DNA from: an uncultured Parvularculaceae bacterium
GTDB lineage: Bacteria > Pseudomonadota > Alphaproteobacteria > Caulobacterales > Parvularculaceae
Length of the DNA: 64,000 nucleotides
NCBI GenBank assembly: GCA_913055785.1
Contig: CAJXLJ010000003.1
Coordinates: 83,536 to 147,535, forward strand
Direction of reading: 5' to 3'
A program made the position numbers and the translations under genes. Positions 17,262 through 25,803 of this stretch are shown here, in pieces. The notes below the pieces were generated by a model. It was not told the origin of the DNA, did no database searches, and saw nothing but the letters and a program-made list of their open reading frames with translations. The first letter of the stretch is position 1, and every line of letters begins with the position of its first letter.

Positions 17262-17524
17262 GCGCCATTGTCGCTATAAAGCGGCGTCGCGCGGCTGTCC
17301 CGAATTGCAACACTCTTCCGCGCCGGTGTGGTGACGCTTTTCTCCCGCCGGTCGCGGGCCACCGGGAGACCGGGGGGTGAGTTGCGCAGGGCGGGAAGGT
17401 GAACAATTCCTTTCATAGCGTCGCCAACCGCAAGAACCGCGCCGACTCCGCGGCGTCCTCAACTTCAATTTTTATTTACGGCTCTGCGTGTAGTTTACGG
17501 TCGTCAATCAAGTGAGCAGGTCTG
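17262..17524. other. Intergenic region upstream of the GGDEF-EAL gene, nothing recognised
   Basis: With the terminator this is part of a 330-bp gap. A 75-codon minus-strand frame (17189-17416) overlaps the terminator and the neighbour's stop, is Arg/Pro-rich and is judged non-coding. The AT-richer end (about 17458-17520) is the likely promoter region of the c-di-GMP gene; no clear hexamers were identified. Confidence 0.4.
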
Positions 17525-19300
17525 ATGGTGGAACACGCCGAAGCATTGCGCGAAGAGCATTCCGGCGAGGGGGGCGCAACAACGCAGGTTAGCCATACCG
17601 GCGCGCGAGCGCTGGAGGCGGTCGATCAACGTTCAGCCGCGGCGCCGGACAATGCGCTGCAGACGATGTTCGAATTCGACCCTGCCAAAAACCAGCTTTT
17701 GTGGTCGGATGAAGTTTCAGCGGCGCGCATTCTCGGCGTTGAGGACGCGCGGGAAGTGAGCACGCTTGCTGCGTTCAACGCGCTGATTGAAGGCGACGCG
17801 GATCAGTCCCGGATAGATGCCTTTTCCGGCGACGCGCACAGTTATTGTTGCGAATTCCGTTTGCGCCGCGGCGACGGTGAAATCCATTGGGTGGAAGAGC
17901 GCGGCGGCTGGATTGGCTCTGACCAGTCCCGGCGGCTGATCAGTGTGATCCGTTCCATCGAAAGCCAGAAACAGCGCGAAGAGCGACTCTCCTGGCTTGC
18001 GCGCAATGATGAGCTGACCGGCTTGCTCAATCGCGTACATGTGCGCCGTGAAATCGACGAGACAATCGCGCTCGCCAAAGCCGACGGCGCTGGCGCCGCC
18101 TATTTGATGGCCGGCATTGACGATCTCGGCGCTGTCAACGCCGATTTCGGTTTCGAAGCGGCCGACAAGGTCATTGTTGAGATTTCAGAACGTCTAGCCG
18201 CACAGCTTGCTCCGCAGGATCGGATCGGGCGCGTCGCCGGCACCAAATTCGGCATCGTCATCCACCGTTGCGGCGACGATGAATTGCGAGACGTCTGCGT
18301 GCGGCTGATGAACTCTGTTCGCGAAAGCGTCATTGAGACGAAAAAGGGCGGGGTCGCCGCGTCGATCTGCATCGGCGCGGTCGGGTTGCCCCATCATGCG
18401 GAAGAAGCAAACAGCGCGATGGCGCGCGCTGAAGCGGCGCTTGATTCCGCCAAGCGCCTCGGAAAATCGAGCTGGTCGGCCTATTCAGAAAAAACCGACC
18501 CGGTCAGCATGCGCCGCCGCAATACGCACATGTCAGACGTCATTTTGACCGCTCTTAATGACCGCCGCGTAAGGCTCGCTTTCCAGCCTATCGTTACCGA
18601 CCTCCATGAAACGCCGAAGAAATTCGAGTGCCTGATCCGGATGCGCGGCGAAGATGGCCGCGAAATCCCGGCGCCGGAATTCATTCCGCCCGCCGAGCGG
18701 CTGGGCCTCGTGCACCTGCTTGACCGCCGGGTTCTGGAACTGGCTATCAATACGCTGGCCGTCTGTCCGAATATCCATCTGAACGTGAACATTTCGATGG
18801 AGACGGTGAAGGATTTCGTCTGGGCGGAAGGCTATATCGCCCATCTGCGCGCAAATCAGGAACTGGCGAAGCGCATCTGCGTAGAGCTTACAGAAACGCA
18901 AGTCATCGATTCGATCGACGCCTCGATCGAGTTTGTTTCAGAGATTAAAAAACTCGGCTGTTCTTTCGGTATCGACGATTTTGGCGCGGGCTATACGTCT
19001 TTCCGCAACCTGAAGGCGATGGACATCGATATTCTGAAGATCGACGGCTCCTTCGTGACAGGCGTATCCTCGTCTCGGGACAATCAGCTCTTCGTCAGAA
19101 CGCTCCTCGATCTCGCCCGCAATTTCGGCATGCAGTCGGTGGCCGAATGGGTCGACAATGAAGCTGACGCGATGCTTCTGAAAGGCCTCGGCGTCGACTA
19201 TCTGCAGGGATATCTGATCGGCAAGCCGGAAACGAATCCGGGCTGGCTGCCGGAGGGTGCGCCGAACGAGCCGCCGGCGCGGCGCGAGCGGATGGAATAG
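17525..19300 (+). CDS. PAS-GGDEF-EAL protein, probable c-di-GMP phosphodiesterase
   Basis: 591 residues, soluble. A PAS-like sensor (about 40-150, ending VIRSIESQKQREER) is followed by a GGDEF domain (about 155-325) and an EAL domain (about 345-575). The GGDEF signature is replaced by AGTKF at 238-242, so cyclase activity is most likely lost and the domain may be regulatory. The EAL domain keeps the catalytic set: the ECL form of EAL, the N of NVNIS, E of ELTET, the DD of IDDFGAG, K of LKIDGSFV, and VAEWVDN. It should therefore hydrolyse c-di-GMP. It ends at a terminator shared with phaR. Confidence 0.9.
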   Translation: MVEHAEALREEHSGEGGATTQVSHTGARALEAVDQRSAAAPDNALQTMFEFDPAKNQLLWSDEVSAARILGVEDAREVSTLAAFNALIEGDADQSRIDAFSGDAHSYCCEFRLRRGDGEIHWVEERGGWIGSDQSRRLISVIRSIESQKQREERLSWLARNDELTGLLNRVHVRREIDETIALAKADGAGAAYLMAGIDDLGAVNADFGFEAADKVIVEISERLAAQLAPQDRIGRVAGTKFGIVIHRCGDDELRDVCVRLMNSVRESVIETKKGGVAASICIGAVGLPHHAEEANSAMARAEAALDSAKRLGKSSWSAYSEKTDPVSMRRRNTHMSDVILTALNDRRVRLAFQPIVTDLHETPKKFECLIRMRGEDGREIPAPEFIPPAERLGLVHLLDRRVLELAINTLAVCPNIHLNVNISMETVKDFVWAEGYIAHLRANQELAKRICVELTETQVIDSIDASIEFVSEIKKLGCSFGIDDFGAGYTSFRNLKAMDIDILKIDGSFVTGVSSSRDNQLFVRTLLDLARNFGMQSVAEWVDNEADAMLLKGLGVDYLQGYLIGKPETNPGWLPEGAPNEPPARRERME

Positions 19301-19301
19301 G

Positions 19302-19329
19302 AAAGGGCGCTTTTAAGCGCCCTTTTTTT
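19302..19329 (+). terminator. Terminator of the GGDEF-EAL gene (overlaps phaR end)
   Basis: Perfect 11-bp repeat AAAGGGCGCTT / AAGCGCCCTTT (19302-19312 with 19315-19325) with seven T at the 3' side on plus. The phaR stop codon lies inside the hairpin, so it may also end phaR transcripts, less efficiently because T on that strand is only three. Confidence 0.85.
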
Positions 19330-19918
19330 CAAGTTCTTCCAGTTTTTTCTGCAAGGCGGCGACCTGCGACTTCAGCTCGTCAATATTGCCCGCTGGCTGG
19401 CCGGCGGGGGCGCCGCTGCTGCTCCCGGCGTACATATTACTCATCGGCGAGAACATTTTCACAGCCTGCTGATAGAGTTCCATGTTCTGACGCACGCTTT
19501 CTTCAAACATGGCGTAGCCTGGCGCGTTGGAAAACGCGTCGCGCATGCGGTTCCGGATGTCTTCCTGATTGCGCGCAAATGCGTCCATGCTCATTTCGAG
19601 ATAGGATGGCAGGAACGACTGAAGGCTGTCGCCGTAAAATTTGATTAGTTGCCGAAGGAACTGGATAGGCAACAAATTCTGTCCCTTGCTCTCTTCCTCG
19701 AAGATGATCTGGGTCAGGACGGAATGGGTGATGTCGTCGCCGGATTTTGCGTCAAAGACGACGAAGTCCTCGCCGTTCTTGACCATGTCGGCGAGGAAAT
19801 CGAGGGTGACATAGGAACTGGTCGCCGTGTTGTATAAGCGGCGGTTCGCGTATTTCTTAATTACGGTGGCGTCGCCTGCGCCGCCGTTCTTGTGGCCCTT
19901 GGCGTTGGTTTCGGTCAT
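19313..19918 (-). CDS. phaR: Polyhydroxyalkanoate synthesis repressor PhaR
   Basis: 201 residues. PhaR binds DNA and polyhydroxybutyrate: it represses phasin and related genes until polymer appears. The N-terminal DNA-binding domain shows IKKYANRRLYNTATSSYVTL at about residues 20-39, the family hallmark, then PIQFLRQLIKFYGDSLQSFL. The C terminus is a Gly/Pro-rich linker and a coiled coil (residues about 183-200, LKSQVAALQKKLEELEKK). The start at 19918 has GGGAGA about nine bases upstream; a longer frame adds a non-homologous extension. It is divergent from phaA-phaB, which it may regulate along with itself. Confidence 0.95.
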   Translation of the reverse strand: MTETNAKGHKNGGAGDATVIKKYANRRLYNTATSSYVTLDFLADMVKNGEDFVVFDAKSGDDITHSVLTQIIFEEESKGQNLLPIQFLRQLIKFYGDSLQSFLPSYLEMSMDAFARNQEDIRNRMRDAFSNAPGYAMFEESVRQNMELYQQAVKMFSPMSNMYAGSSSGAPAGQPAGNIDELKSQVAALQKKLEELEKKGA

Positions 19919-19976
19919 ATGGCGGTCTCTCCCGGTCAGGCCAGCTGCGCCTGCTTCCCTAGGCTGCCGGCTTTTA

Positions 19977-20021
19977 TTGCGGCGCAACTCTTTTTGTGCG
20001 CTTGCTAATCCTGCTATAGCA
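19977..20021. promoter_or_regulatory. Candidate PhaR operators in the phaR-phaA intergenic region
   Basis: Two TGC...GCA palindromes lie between the divergent phaR and phaA starts: TTGC-GGC-GCAA (19977-19987) and TGCTATAGCA (20012-20021). PhaR proteins are known to bind TGC/GCA-rich repeats, so these are plausible autoregulatory sites; promoter hexamers were not assigned. Confidence 0.4.
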
Positions 20022-20097
20022 TGAAAATCAGTGTTGCATACGCGTCACGAATAAGTTTGACGCGCCTTAAGTGGTTGAGAATTGGGGCTCTTCCGGA

Positions 20098-20123
20098 AAA
20101 TCACGCTCAAACCGGCGTGATTT
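20098..20123 (+). other. Leader hairpin before phaA
   Basis: A 9-bp perfect inverted repeat (20098-20106 with 20115-20123) with an 8-base loop lies about 40 bp before the phaA start. It has no T-run and could be part of the leader mRNA or a binding site. Confidence 0.35.
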
Positions 20124-20160
20124 CGAGGTTTTGGGCCGGTTTATAGGATCGGGAGGATCT

Positions 20161-21336
20161 ATGAGCAGTGCGGTTATTGCGGCGGCGACGAGAACGGGCG
20201 TCGGCTCTTTTGGCGGCGGTTTGAGCACGGTTCCGGCCGCCAGGCTGGGAGAAACGGTTCTCAAGGCGGCGCTGGAGCGCGCCGGCGTTTCGGGAGACGA
20301 CGTCGGGGAAGTCGTCATGGGCCATGTCCTTCAATCGGGACAGGGACAGAACACCGCCCGTCAGGCGTCGATTGGCGCCGGCGTTCCGAAAGAGCGGCCG
20401 GCGATGACGATCAACCAGGTCTGCGGTTCGGGTCTTCGGGCGGTCGCCATGGCGGCGCAAACCGTCGCCCTAGGGGATGCGGACATTGTCGCCGCCGGCG
20501 GTCACGAGAACATGTCGCTGGCGCCGCACGCCGCCGTTTTGCGTTCCGGTGTCAAAATGGGCCCGGCGAATTTCGCCGACACCATGATCACGGACGGGCT
20601 CTGGGACGTCTTCAACGACTATCATATGGGCCAGACGGCGGAGAACCTCGCGGAGAAATACCAGATCAGCCGTGAGGAACAGGACGCCTTTGCGGTAGCG
20701 AGTCAGAACAAGGCGGAAGCCGCGAAGAAGGACGGAAAGTTCAAGGATGAAATCACGCCGGTCGTGATCAGGACCCGCAAGGGTGAGATAGTGTTCGATC
20801 AGGACGAATATATCCGCGACGGCGCTACGCTGGAGTCTGTTTCCGGACTCAAGCCCGCCTTCAAGCGCGACGGCGGCACGGTCACAGCGGCGAACGCCTC
20901 GGGGATCAACGACGGCGCTGCAGCGCTGATCGTCATGTCGGAAAATGAAGCCGACAGGCGCGGAATTGAGCCGCTCGCCCGCATCGCTTCCTGGGCCCAT
21001 TGCGGCGTTGATCCGTCGATCATGGGCATCGGACCGGCGCCGGCCTCCCGGCTGGCGCTTGAAAAGGCGGGCTGGAGCCTTGACGATCTTGATCTCATCG
21101 AGGCGAACGAGGCGTTTGCGGCGCAGTCTCTGGCGGTCGGCAAAGAGCTCGGCTGGGATCCGGAAAAAGTCAACGTTAATGGCGGCGCCATCGCCATCGG
21201 CCACCCGATTGGCGCTTCAGGCGCGCGTATCCTGACGACCCTGCTTTACGAGCTCAAGCGCTCGGGCAAATCGAAGGGGCTCGCAACTCTCTGCATTGGC
21301 GGCGGCATGGGCATCGCCATGTGCGTCGAGCGCTGA
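20161..21336 (+). CDS. phaA: Acetyl-CoA acetyltransferase (beta-ketothiolase)
   Basis: Condenses two acetyl-CoA to acetoacetyl-CoA, the first step of polyhydroxybutyrate synthesis. 391 residues, full length. Catalytic residues are in place: nucleophile Cys88 in [11 protein letters not shown], His348 in [11 protein letters not shown], and Cys378 in [10 protein letters not shown]. The start at 20161 follows GGGAGGATCT and matches the family N terminus; a 30-codon upstream extension is not conserved-looking. phaB follows 87 bp downstream, so the two probably share a transcript, with phaR divergent upstream. No phaC synthase or phasin gene is in the window. Confidence 0.95.
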   Translation: MSSAVIAAATRTGVGSFGGGLSTVPAARLGETVLKAALERAGVSGDDVGEVVMGHVLQSGQGQNTARQASIGAGVPKERPAMTINQVCGSGLRAVAMAAQTVALGDADIVAAGGHENMSLAPHAAVLRSGVKMGPANFADTMITDGLWDVFNDYHMGQTAENLAEKYQISREEQDAFAVASQNKAEAAKKDGKFKDEITPVVIRTRKGEIVFDQDEYIRDGATLESVSGLKPAFKRDGGTVTAANASGINDGAAALIVMSENEADRRGIEPLARIASWAHCGVDPSIMGIGPAPASRLALEKAGWSLDDLDLIEANEAFAAQSLAVGKELGWDPEKVNVNGGAIAIGHPIGASGARILTTLLYELKRSGKSKGLATLCIGGGMGIAMCVER

Positions 21337-21423
21337 GCGGGCTATAGTTCGGCCGGGAGTTGCGTGCGCAGGGAATGGAAACAGCCGGTAAAAACCGGCC
21401 GCATCATCGAGGGAGAAAACAAT

Positions 21424-22149
21424 ATGGGAAGGAACGCAATCGTTACCGGCGGCACGCGCGGCATTGGCGCCGCCATCGCCCGGCGTCTGAAAGACGCTGG
21501 CTGCGGGGTCGCGGCGACCTATGCCGGCAATGATGACGCCGCAGCGAAGTTCAAAGAGGAAACCGGCATCGGCGTCTTCAAATGGGATGTCGGTGACTAT
21601 GACGCCTGCAAGGCGGGCGTTGCGGAGATTGAGGCGGCGCAGGGGCCGACCGATATTCTCGTCAACAACGCCGGCATCACCCGGGACGGCATGTTCCACA
21701 AGATGACGCCGCAACAATGGTCGGAAGTCATGCGCGCTGATCTCGACAGCGTCTTCAATATGTCTCACCAGGTGTTTCCGGGCATGCGCGAGCGCGGCTT
21801 CGGGCGCATCGTCAACATCTCCTCGATCAATGGCCAGAAAGGCCAGATGGGTCAGACCAACTATTCGGCTGCGAAAGCCGGCATGATTGGCTTCACCCGC
21901 GCGCTCGCGCAGGAAGGCGCTTTCAAGGGGGTCACCGTCAATGCGGTCGCGCCGGGCTATATAGCGACCGAGATGGTCTCGGCCATGAACGAGGATGTCC
22001 TGAAAAAAATCGCCGCACAAATCCCGGTTGGCCGGCTTGGCGAGGCTGAAGAAATCGCCGATTGCGTCGCATTTCTGGCCGCCGACAATGCGGGCTTTAT
22101 CACTGGTTCCGTCCTGACGGCCAATGGCGGACAATATATCGCCGCTTAA
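21424..22149 (+). CDS. phaB: Acetoacetyl-CoA reductase
   Basis: Reduces acetoacetyl-CoA to (R)-3-hydroxybutyryl-CoA with NADPH, the monomer for polyhydroxybutyrate. 241 residues, a classical short-chain dehydrogenase. The Rossmann motif TGGTRGIG is at residues 8-15, NNAG follows, and the catalytic Ser, Tyr and Lys lie in NISSINGQKGQMGQTNYSAAK. The C-terminal substrate loop (GYIATEMV) fits the PhaB subfamily rather than FabG. The start at 21424 has GAGGGAG about eight bases upstream. A clear terminator follows 37 bp after the stop, ending the phaAB unit. Confidence 0.94.
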   Translation: MGRNAIVTGGTRGIGAAIARRLKDAGCGVAATYAGNDDAAAKFKEETGIGVFKWDVGDYDACKAGVAEIEAAQGPTDILVNNAGITRDGMFHKMTPQQWSEVMRADLDSVFNMSHQVFPGMRERGFGRIVNISSINGQKGQMGQTNYSAAKAGMIGFTRALAQEGAFKGVTVNAVAPGYIATEMVSAMNEDVLKKIAAQIPVGRLGEAEEIADCVAFLAADNAGFITGSVLTANGGQYIAA

Positions 22150-22185
22150 GGGCGAAACCCTTTGTTTATGCGCCTTTCAGGCTAT

Positions 22186-22225
22186 GGGCCCCCGGTTCGG
22201 ATTTTCTCCGGCGGGGCCCTTTTTT
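22186..22225 (+). terminator. Terminator of phaAB
   Basis: Perfect 7-bp GC stem (22186-22192 with 22213-22219), a large interior loop that can pair further, and six T directly after. Confidence 0.88.
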
Positions 22226-22287
22226 CACCAAATTACCTGACTAGACTGGCGTCGCCGCGGCAACTGCGGCGCAGTTGACGGGACCGG

Positions 22288-23148
22288 ATGAGCATCAAAA
22301 CGGCGATATCATGGGCGCTCGCGGCGAGCCTTCTGGCGTCGGCCAGCGCCTTCGCGCAGGCGCCGTCCGACCAATCGGGCTCGTTGCATTACGCCCCTTC
22401 AAGTAACCCTTTCTCGGCGCTGGTGGGCAAGAAACGCGAGCGGCCCGAGCAGCGTATACGCGGGGGCGCAGTTCAACGTTACGTCCTTGCTTCCGATGAC
22501 CGCGCATTTTTATTCGAGGACAGATCAAATTCGGCGCGCATCAAGTTTCTTTGCGGCAATGGAGATATTCGCCTCGACTGCACGCTGGATCCGGAAGGGC
22601 CGACAGCCGAGATTTATCTGGTGACGCCGACCAGAGGGCCGCGCGGCGACGTGATTTACAAGAACGCTGAGGGCGACACCTTGTTGCGTATTGCGTCTTA
22701 CGGCGGAGCGACCGTGTACTGGCCGGGCGTCTTCGAGGGTGCGGCCGCCTCGCGTTCGTTCGGCGATGATGCGGCCTTGCGTCTTCCATCAGCGGATTAT
22801 AACGCCGCCCGGCGCCGGGCGGCGTCAGCGACCGCTATCGTCAGCGCGCTCGCTGGCGCACCGATCGCCTTTGATCTCGGCGACGCCGCCGAGCGGCAAG
22901 AGGCCGATCATGCCGTGCTCGCCGATGCAGTGGCGCGCGCCGCCAAAGGCCTTAAAGACGTGGCCGACGATACGACGGGCGCGCGGGTGATTGCGGGTCG
23001 GATCGGCCGGGTCCTGTTCGTGCGCGCCGATGCGCCGGGGGTTTCGCTCGAGGGCGATGCGCTGCGCATATCCTATGTTCCGAAAGCGGATATTGAGGGG
23101 CGCCCTTCCTCATCCGCCGTCACGCGCTATCTGGAAGAGACCCTTTAA
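22288..23148 (+). CDS. Exported protein, DUF4908-like
   Basis: 286 residues with a signal peptide (cleavage near AFAQ, residue 23). The body has alternating strand and helix segments; ARIKFLCGNGDIRLDCTL and RGDVIYKNAEGDTLLRI are its best-conserved-looking parts. It recalls DUF4908, a family of exported alphaproteobacterial proteins (recalled, not searched). The role is unknown. The start at 22288 follows GGGACCGG and gives a clean signal peptide. A second exported-protein gene follows 85 bp later. Confidence 0.65.
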   Translation: MSIKTAISWALAASLLASASAFAQAPSDQSGSLHYAPSSNPFSALVGKKRERPEQRIRGGAVQRYVLASDDRAFLFEDRSNSARIKFLCGNGDIRLDCTLDPEGPTAEIYLVTPTRGPRGDVIYKNAEGDTLLRIASYGGATVYWPGVFEGAAASRSFGDDAALRLPSADYNAARRRAASATAIVSALAGAPIAFDLGDAAERQEADHAVLADAVARAAKGLKDVADDTTGARVIAGRIGRVLFVRADAPGVSLEGDALRISYVPKADIEGRPSSSAVTRYLEETL

Positions 23149-23233
23149 GATTCGCGCTCCGGTAAGCTTAATCTTTAGGAAATCACCTGAGAATGTCTAA
23201 AAAGGGCCGTATTGCTGGGGCAGGCTTTTCAGA

Positions 23234-23677
23234 ATGGCGAAAGCGAACACCATCGTAAAAGTCTTCATCGCGCTCGCGGCGCTGGCCGCCGGCGGAGCCG
23301 CGCCGCTGGGCGGGGCGGCGGCCCAGTCGCTCAAGGAGATTCGCGCCCGTGAGAACGAGGAACGCGCTCTTGATCGGGAGGTTGCTTATACCGAGCAGGT
23401 TTGCGGCAGCTCAATCACCGCCTCGATAGACTGGCGCTCGGCGGTGAACTGGCCGGAAGGGCGCAGCCTTGCCGCTTCCTGTGACGGCGCCCTCGGCGCG
23501 CTTGAGTCGATCTGCCGCTCGAAGGACGGGAAGAACCGCGGCAGGAAGGTGTCGCGCTTCGTATGCGGCGGCGATGGAGCCGGTCCTTCATTGCGCGGCG
23601 GCACGCTGCGTTTCGGCGCCAGTCCGAACGGTAATGGTTTCGCCGCGACAAAATCCCTTCTCGATTCTAAGCTTTAG
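23234..23677 (+). CDS. Exported protein of unknown function
   Basis: 147 residues with an Ala/Gly-rich signal peptide (cleavage near AAAQS, about residue 31). The mature part has four Cys (in EQVCGS, AASCDGAL, ESICRSKD, SRFVCGGD), likely two disulfides in the periplasm. Much of the centre is helical (SLKEIRARENEERALDREV). No family recognised. Its last 4 bases overlap the stop of the convergent marC gene. No Shine-Dalgarno of note precedes ATG 23234. Confidence 0.65.
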   Translation: MAKANTIVKVFIALAALAAGGAAPLGGAAAQSLKEIRARENEERALDREVAYTEQVCGSSITASIDWRSAVNWPEGRSLAASCDGALGALESICRSKDGKNRGRKVSRFVCGGDGAGPSLRGGTLRFGASPNGNGFAATKSLLDSKL

Positions 23678-24321
23678 CTCGCGCCGGCGATCTTTTCGAG
23701 TATTCCCACGCGTACGCCGTCGAACACATACTGGGTCGACAGCGCCATCAGCAGCATGCCCAAGATCCGGGTGATCGCGTTCATGCCGGTCCGGCCCAGG
23801 GCGTCGCCGATCCGGCTTGCAAAAGCCATCATCAGTACGCCGATCGCCAGCACGAGCGCCATGGCCGCGATCGCGGCGCCTTTGTCCGTGACGCTCTTTC
23901 CCGGACCCATCAGTAGCATGATGGTGGCGATCGCGCCGGGACCGGCGAGCATAGGGATCGCCAGCGGGAAGAACGCGATATTGTCGCGGGCCGAGGCTTG
24001 CGGGCCGGGCGTCTTGGCCTGGGTTTCGCTGTCCGGATCGAAGAACATCCGGAAACCCATGATGAACAGAATGATGCCCATGGCCGCCCGGAAGGCGGCG
24101 AAACTGACCCCTAAATGATGCAGCATGGCGTTACCGGCGAATCCGAACAGCAAGAGGATGCCGATGGAATAAATCGCCGCCATGAAAGCGATGCGCAGGC
24201 GTTCGCGCTGCGGATCGCTCTTGGTTAGCGACGCAAAAATCGGGGTCACCAGAATCGGATCGATCACGATGAACAGCGTGACGAATGCAGCGACAAAGGC
24301 GGGTATGAAATCTGCGATCAT
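23674..24321 (-). CDS. MarC/UPF0056 integral membrane protein
   Basis: 215 residues, six predicted transmembrane helices. The family hallmarks are visible: FIVIDPILVTPIF near residue 17, and PLAIPMLAGPGAIATIM in the second half, the two halves forming the inverted repeat known for MarC/YhgN proteins. They are of unknown transport function; an early link to multiple antibiotic resistance was not supported. A hydrophilic insert (DPDSETQAKTPGPQASARDN) separates the halves. The start at 24321 lies 52 bp from the upstream glycosyltransferase stop, so both may be co-transcribed on the minus strand. Confidence 0.88.
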   Translation of the reverse strand: MIADFIPAFVAAFVTLFIVIDPILVTPIFASLTKSDPQRERLRIAFMAAIYSIGILLLFGFAGNAMLHHLGVSFAAFRAAMGIILFIMGFRMFFDPDSETQAKTPGPQASARDNIAFFPLAIPMLAGPGAIATIMLLMGPGKSVTDKGAAIAAMALVLAIGVLMMAFASRIGDALGRTGMNAITRILGMLLMALSTQYVFDGVRVGILEKIAGAS

Positions 24322-24373
24322 GGACTGGTTCTTTCGGGCGCCTTCTGCCGAACTATCGCGCCGTCTGCAAGCG

Positions 24374-25621
24374 CTATTCTTGCGAAGACGCCTTCTGCGA
24401 GGCGATTTCCTTGTAGATGTCGAGCATGGCCGCCGCTTTGGCGCGCCATGAATAAAGCGCCTCAACGCGCGCGCGCGCGGCGACGCCCATGGATCGGACG
24501 CGCGCCGGGTCGCCGGCGAGCGCGGCCATGGCGTCTTTGAGCGTGCTGATAAAATCCGCACGACCGTTCGGCGGGATTAAAATGCCGGTTTCCGGAGTGA
24601 CGTAATCTTGCGGCCCTCCCCAGTCTGTGGCGATCGCCGGCGTTTGGCAGGCGAAGGCTTCAAGGACGACGGCGCCGCCGCATTCACGCATCGACGGCAG
24701 GATGAGCGCGGTCGCGGCGGCGAGCGCATCGCGGATTTCCGTTTGTGGCCGGAAACCAAGAAACTCGATCGGTCTGTCAGGATGAGTCTTGGTTTTTGCT
24801 TGTGCTTCCAGCGCCGCCCGTTCCGGCCCGTCGCCGATAATCACGAGCCTTGCCGGCGCGTTGAGCGCCGCAAATGCGTCGATCAGCAGGTCGAGGGCTT
24901 TCCACCAGACGAGACGGCCGACGAACACAAACACCGGCGTTGCGGGCCGGGGCGCGTCCGGCGGCGACCAGAGATCGAGATCGACCCCGTTCTCAACCAG
25001 AATGGCGGCGCGCGAGCGGTCGACGCCTTCCGGCAGGGCCGCCAGCGTCCTTTCATTGGCGGCGAGGAGGCGCGACGCCTGGCGTTTTCCCGATATGAGG
25101 TTGTTGGCGAGGCTTGACACGCTGCGCGCCACCGCCACCGCCGCGCTCGATCCGCGCGCGTAGTCTTTCTCGAAGGCGGGCGGATAATCCATGCCGCCGT
25201 TCAGGGGGCCGATCACCACCGGGGCGCGCATGCCTGTCAGGAAGGACGGTAGTTGCGGCGACACCGGCGTCGGCTGATGGATGACATCGAAGGATGTTTC
25301 CCGCTCCAGAGCCCGCGCCTTTCTTCCCATGCGCGCCAGCGTGACAGCGCTGATCGCAGTATTGAAAACGGTTTCGCGCAACGCACCAGGAGTGATTTCG
25401 CCAAGCTGATGAAGAAAGCGCTCAAGCGCGGCGTCTTCCACATAATGAAAAGCGGCGGCGTCAGCGAGCGGGCCATCGCTGATTTCCTCACGTACCCGCG
25501 CATGGGTCAGCGCGTGTACCTCAACCCCGAGCGCTGATAGCTCCCGCACATAATGCCATGGCAGGATCGCTTCCCCACCCATGCGGGCGGAAATATTGGC
25601 GGCGACGATCAGCGCGCGCAT
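24374..25621 (-). CDS. Glycosyltransferase family 4 (GT-B)
   Basis: 415 residues. The GT-B fold shows an N-terminal acceptor lobe (starting MRALIVAANISARMGGEAI), then the C-terminal donor lobe from about residue 220 with FVGRLVWWKALDLLIDAF, IIGDGPER and the nucleotide-sugar motif PSMRECGGAVVLEAFACQTP. The E-x(7)-E arrangement (ECGGAVVLE) is intact. It transfers a sugar from a nucleotide donor; acceptor unknown, probably a cell-surface glycan or small metabolite. Start 25621 is divergent from lysK across 182 bp. Confidence 0.87.
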   Translation of the reverse strand: MRALIVAANISARMGGEAILPWHYVRELSALGVEVHALTHARVREEISDGPLADAAAFHYVEDAALERFLHQLGEITPGALRETVFNTAISAVTLARMGRKARALERETSFDVIHQPTPVSPQLPSFLTGMRAPVVIGPLNGGMDYPPAFEKDYARGSSAAVAVARSVSSLANNLISGKRQASRLLAANERTLAALPEGVDRSRAAILVENGVDLDLWSPPDAPRPATPVFVFVGRLVWWKALDLLIDAFAALNAPARLVIIGDGPERAALEAQAKTKTHPDRPIEFLGFRPQTEIRDALAAATALILPSMRECGGAVVLEAFACQTPAIATDWGGPQDYVTPETGILIPPNGRADFISTLKDAMAALAGDPARVRSMGVAARARVEALYSWRAKAAAMLDIYKEIASQKASSQE

Positions 25622-25803
25622 GGCTTTCCGCTTTCTTTTCGGCGAGGGCCGGATATGTCCATATGGCTAAGCAAGGCCCCGTTCTGCTAGCGTGATCGCC
25701 AGCCCCGGCGCAACCGATCCCTGCTTTCGGCGATAAAGGCTTCACATAAGAGCTTTCGCCCCCTAAATCACAGCGCTTGCCGAAACCGCCAGAAAGACGC
25801 CGC

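Noticed and set aside
17189..17416. 75-codon minus-strand frame between the membrane protein and GGDEF-EAL genes
   Set aside because: Overlaps a terminator and a stop codon, has no ribosome site and matches no family.
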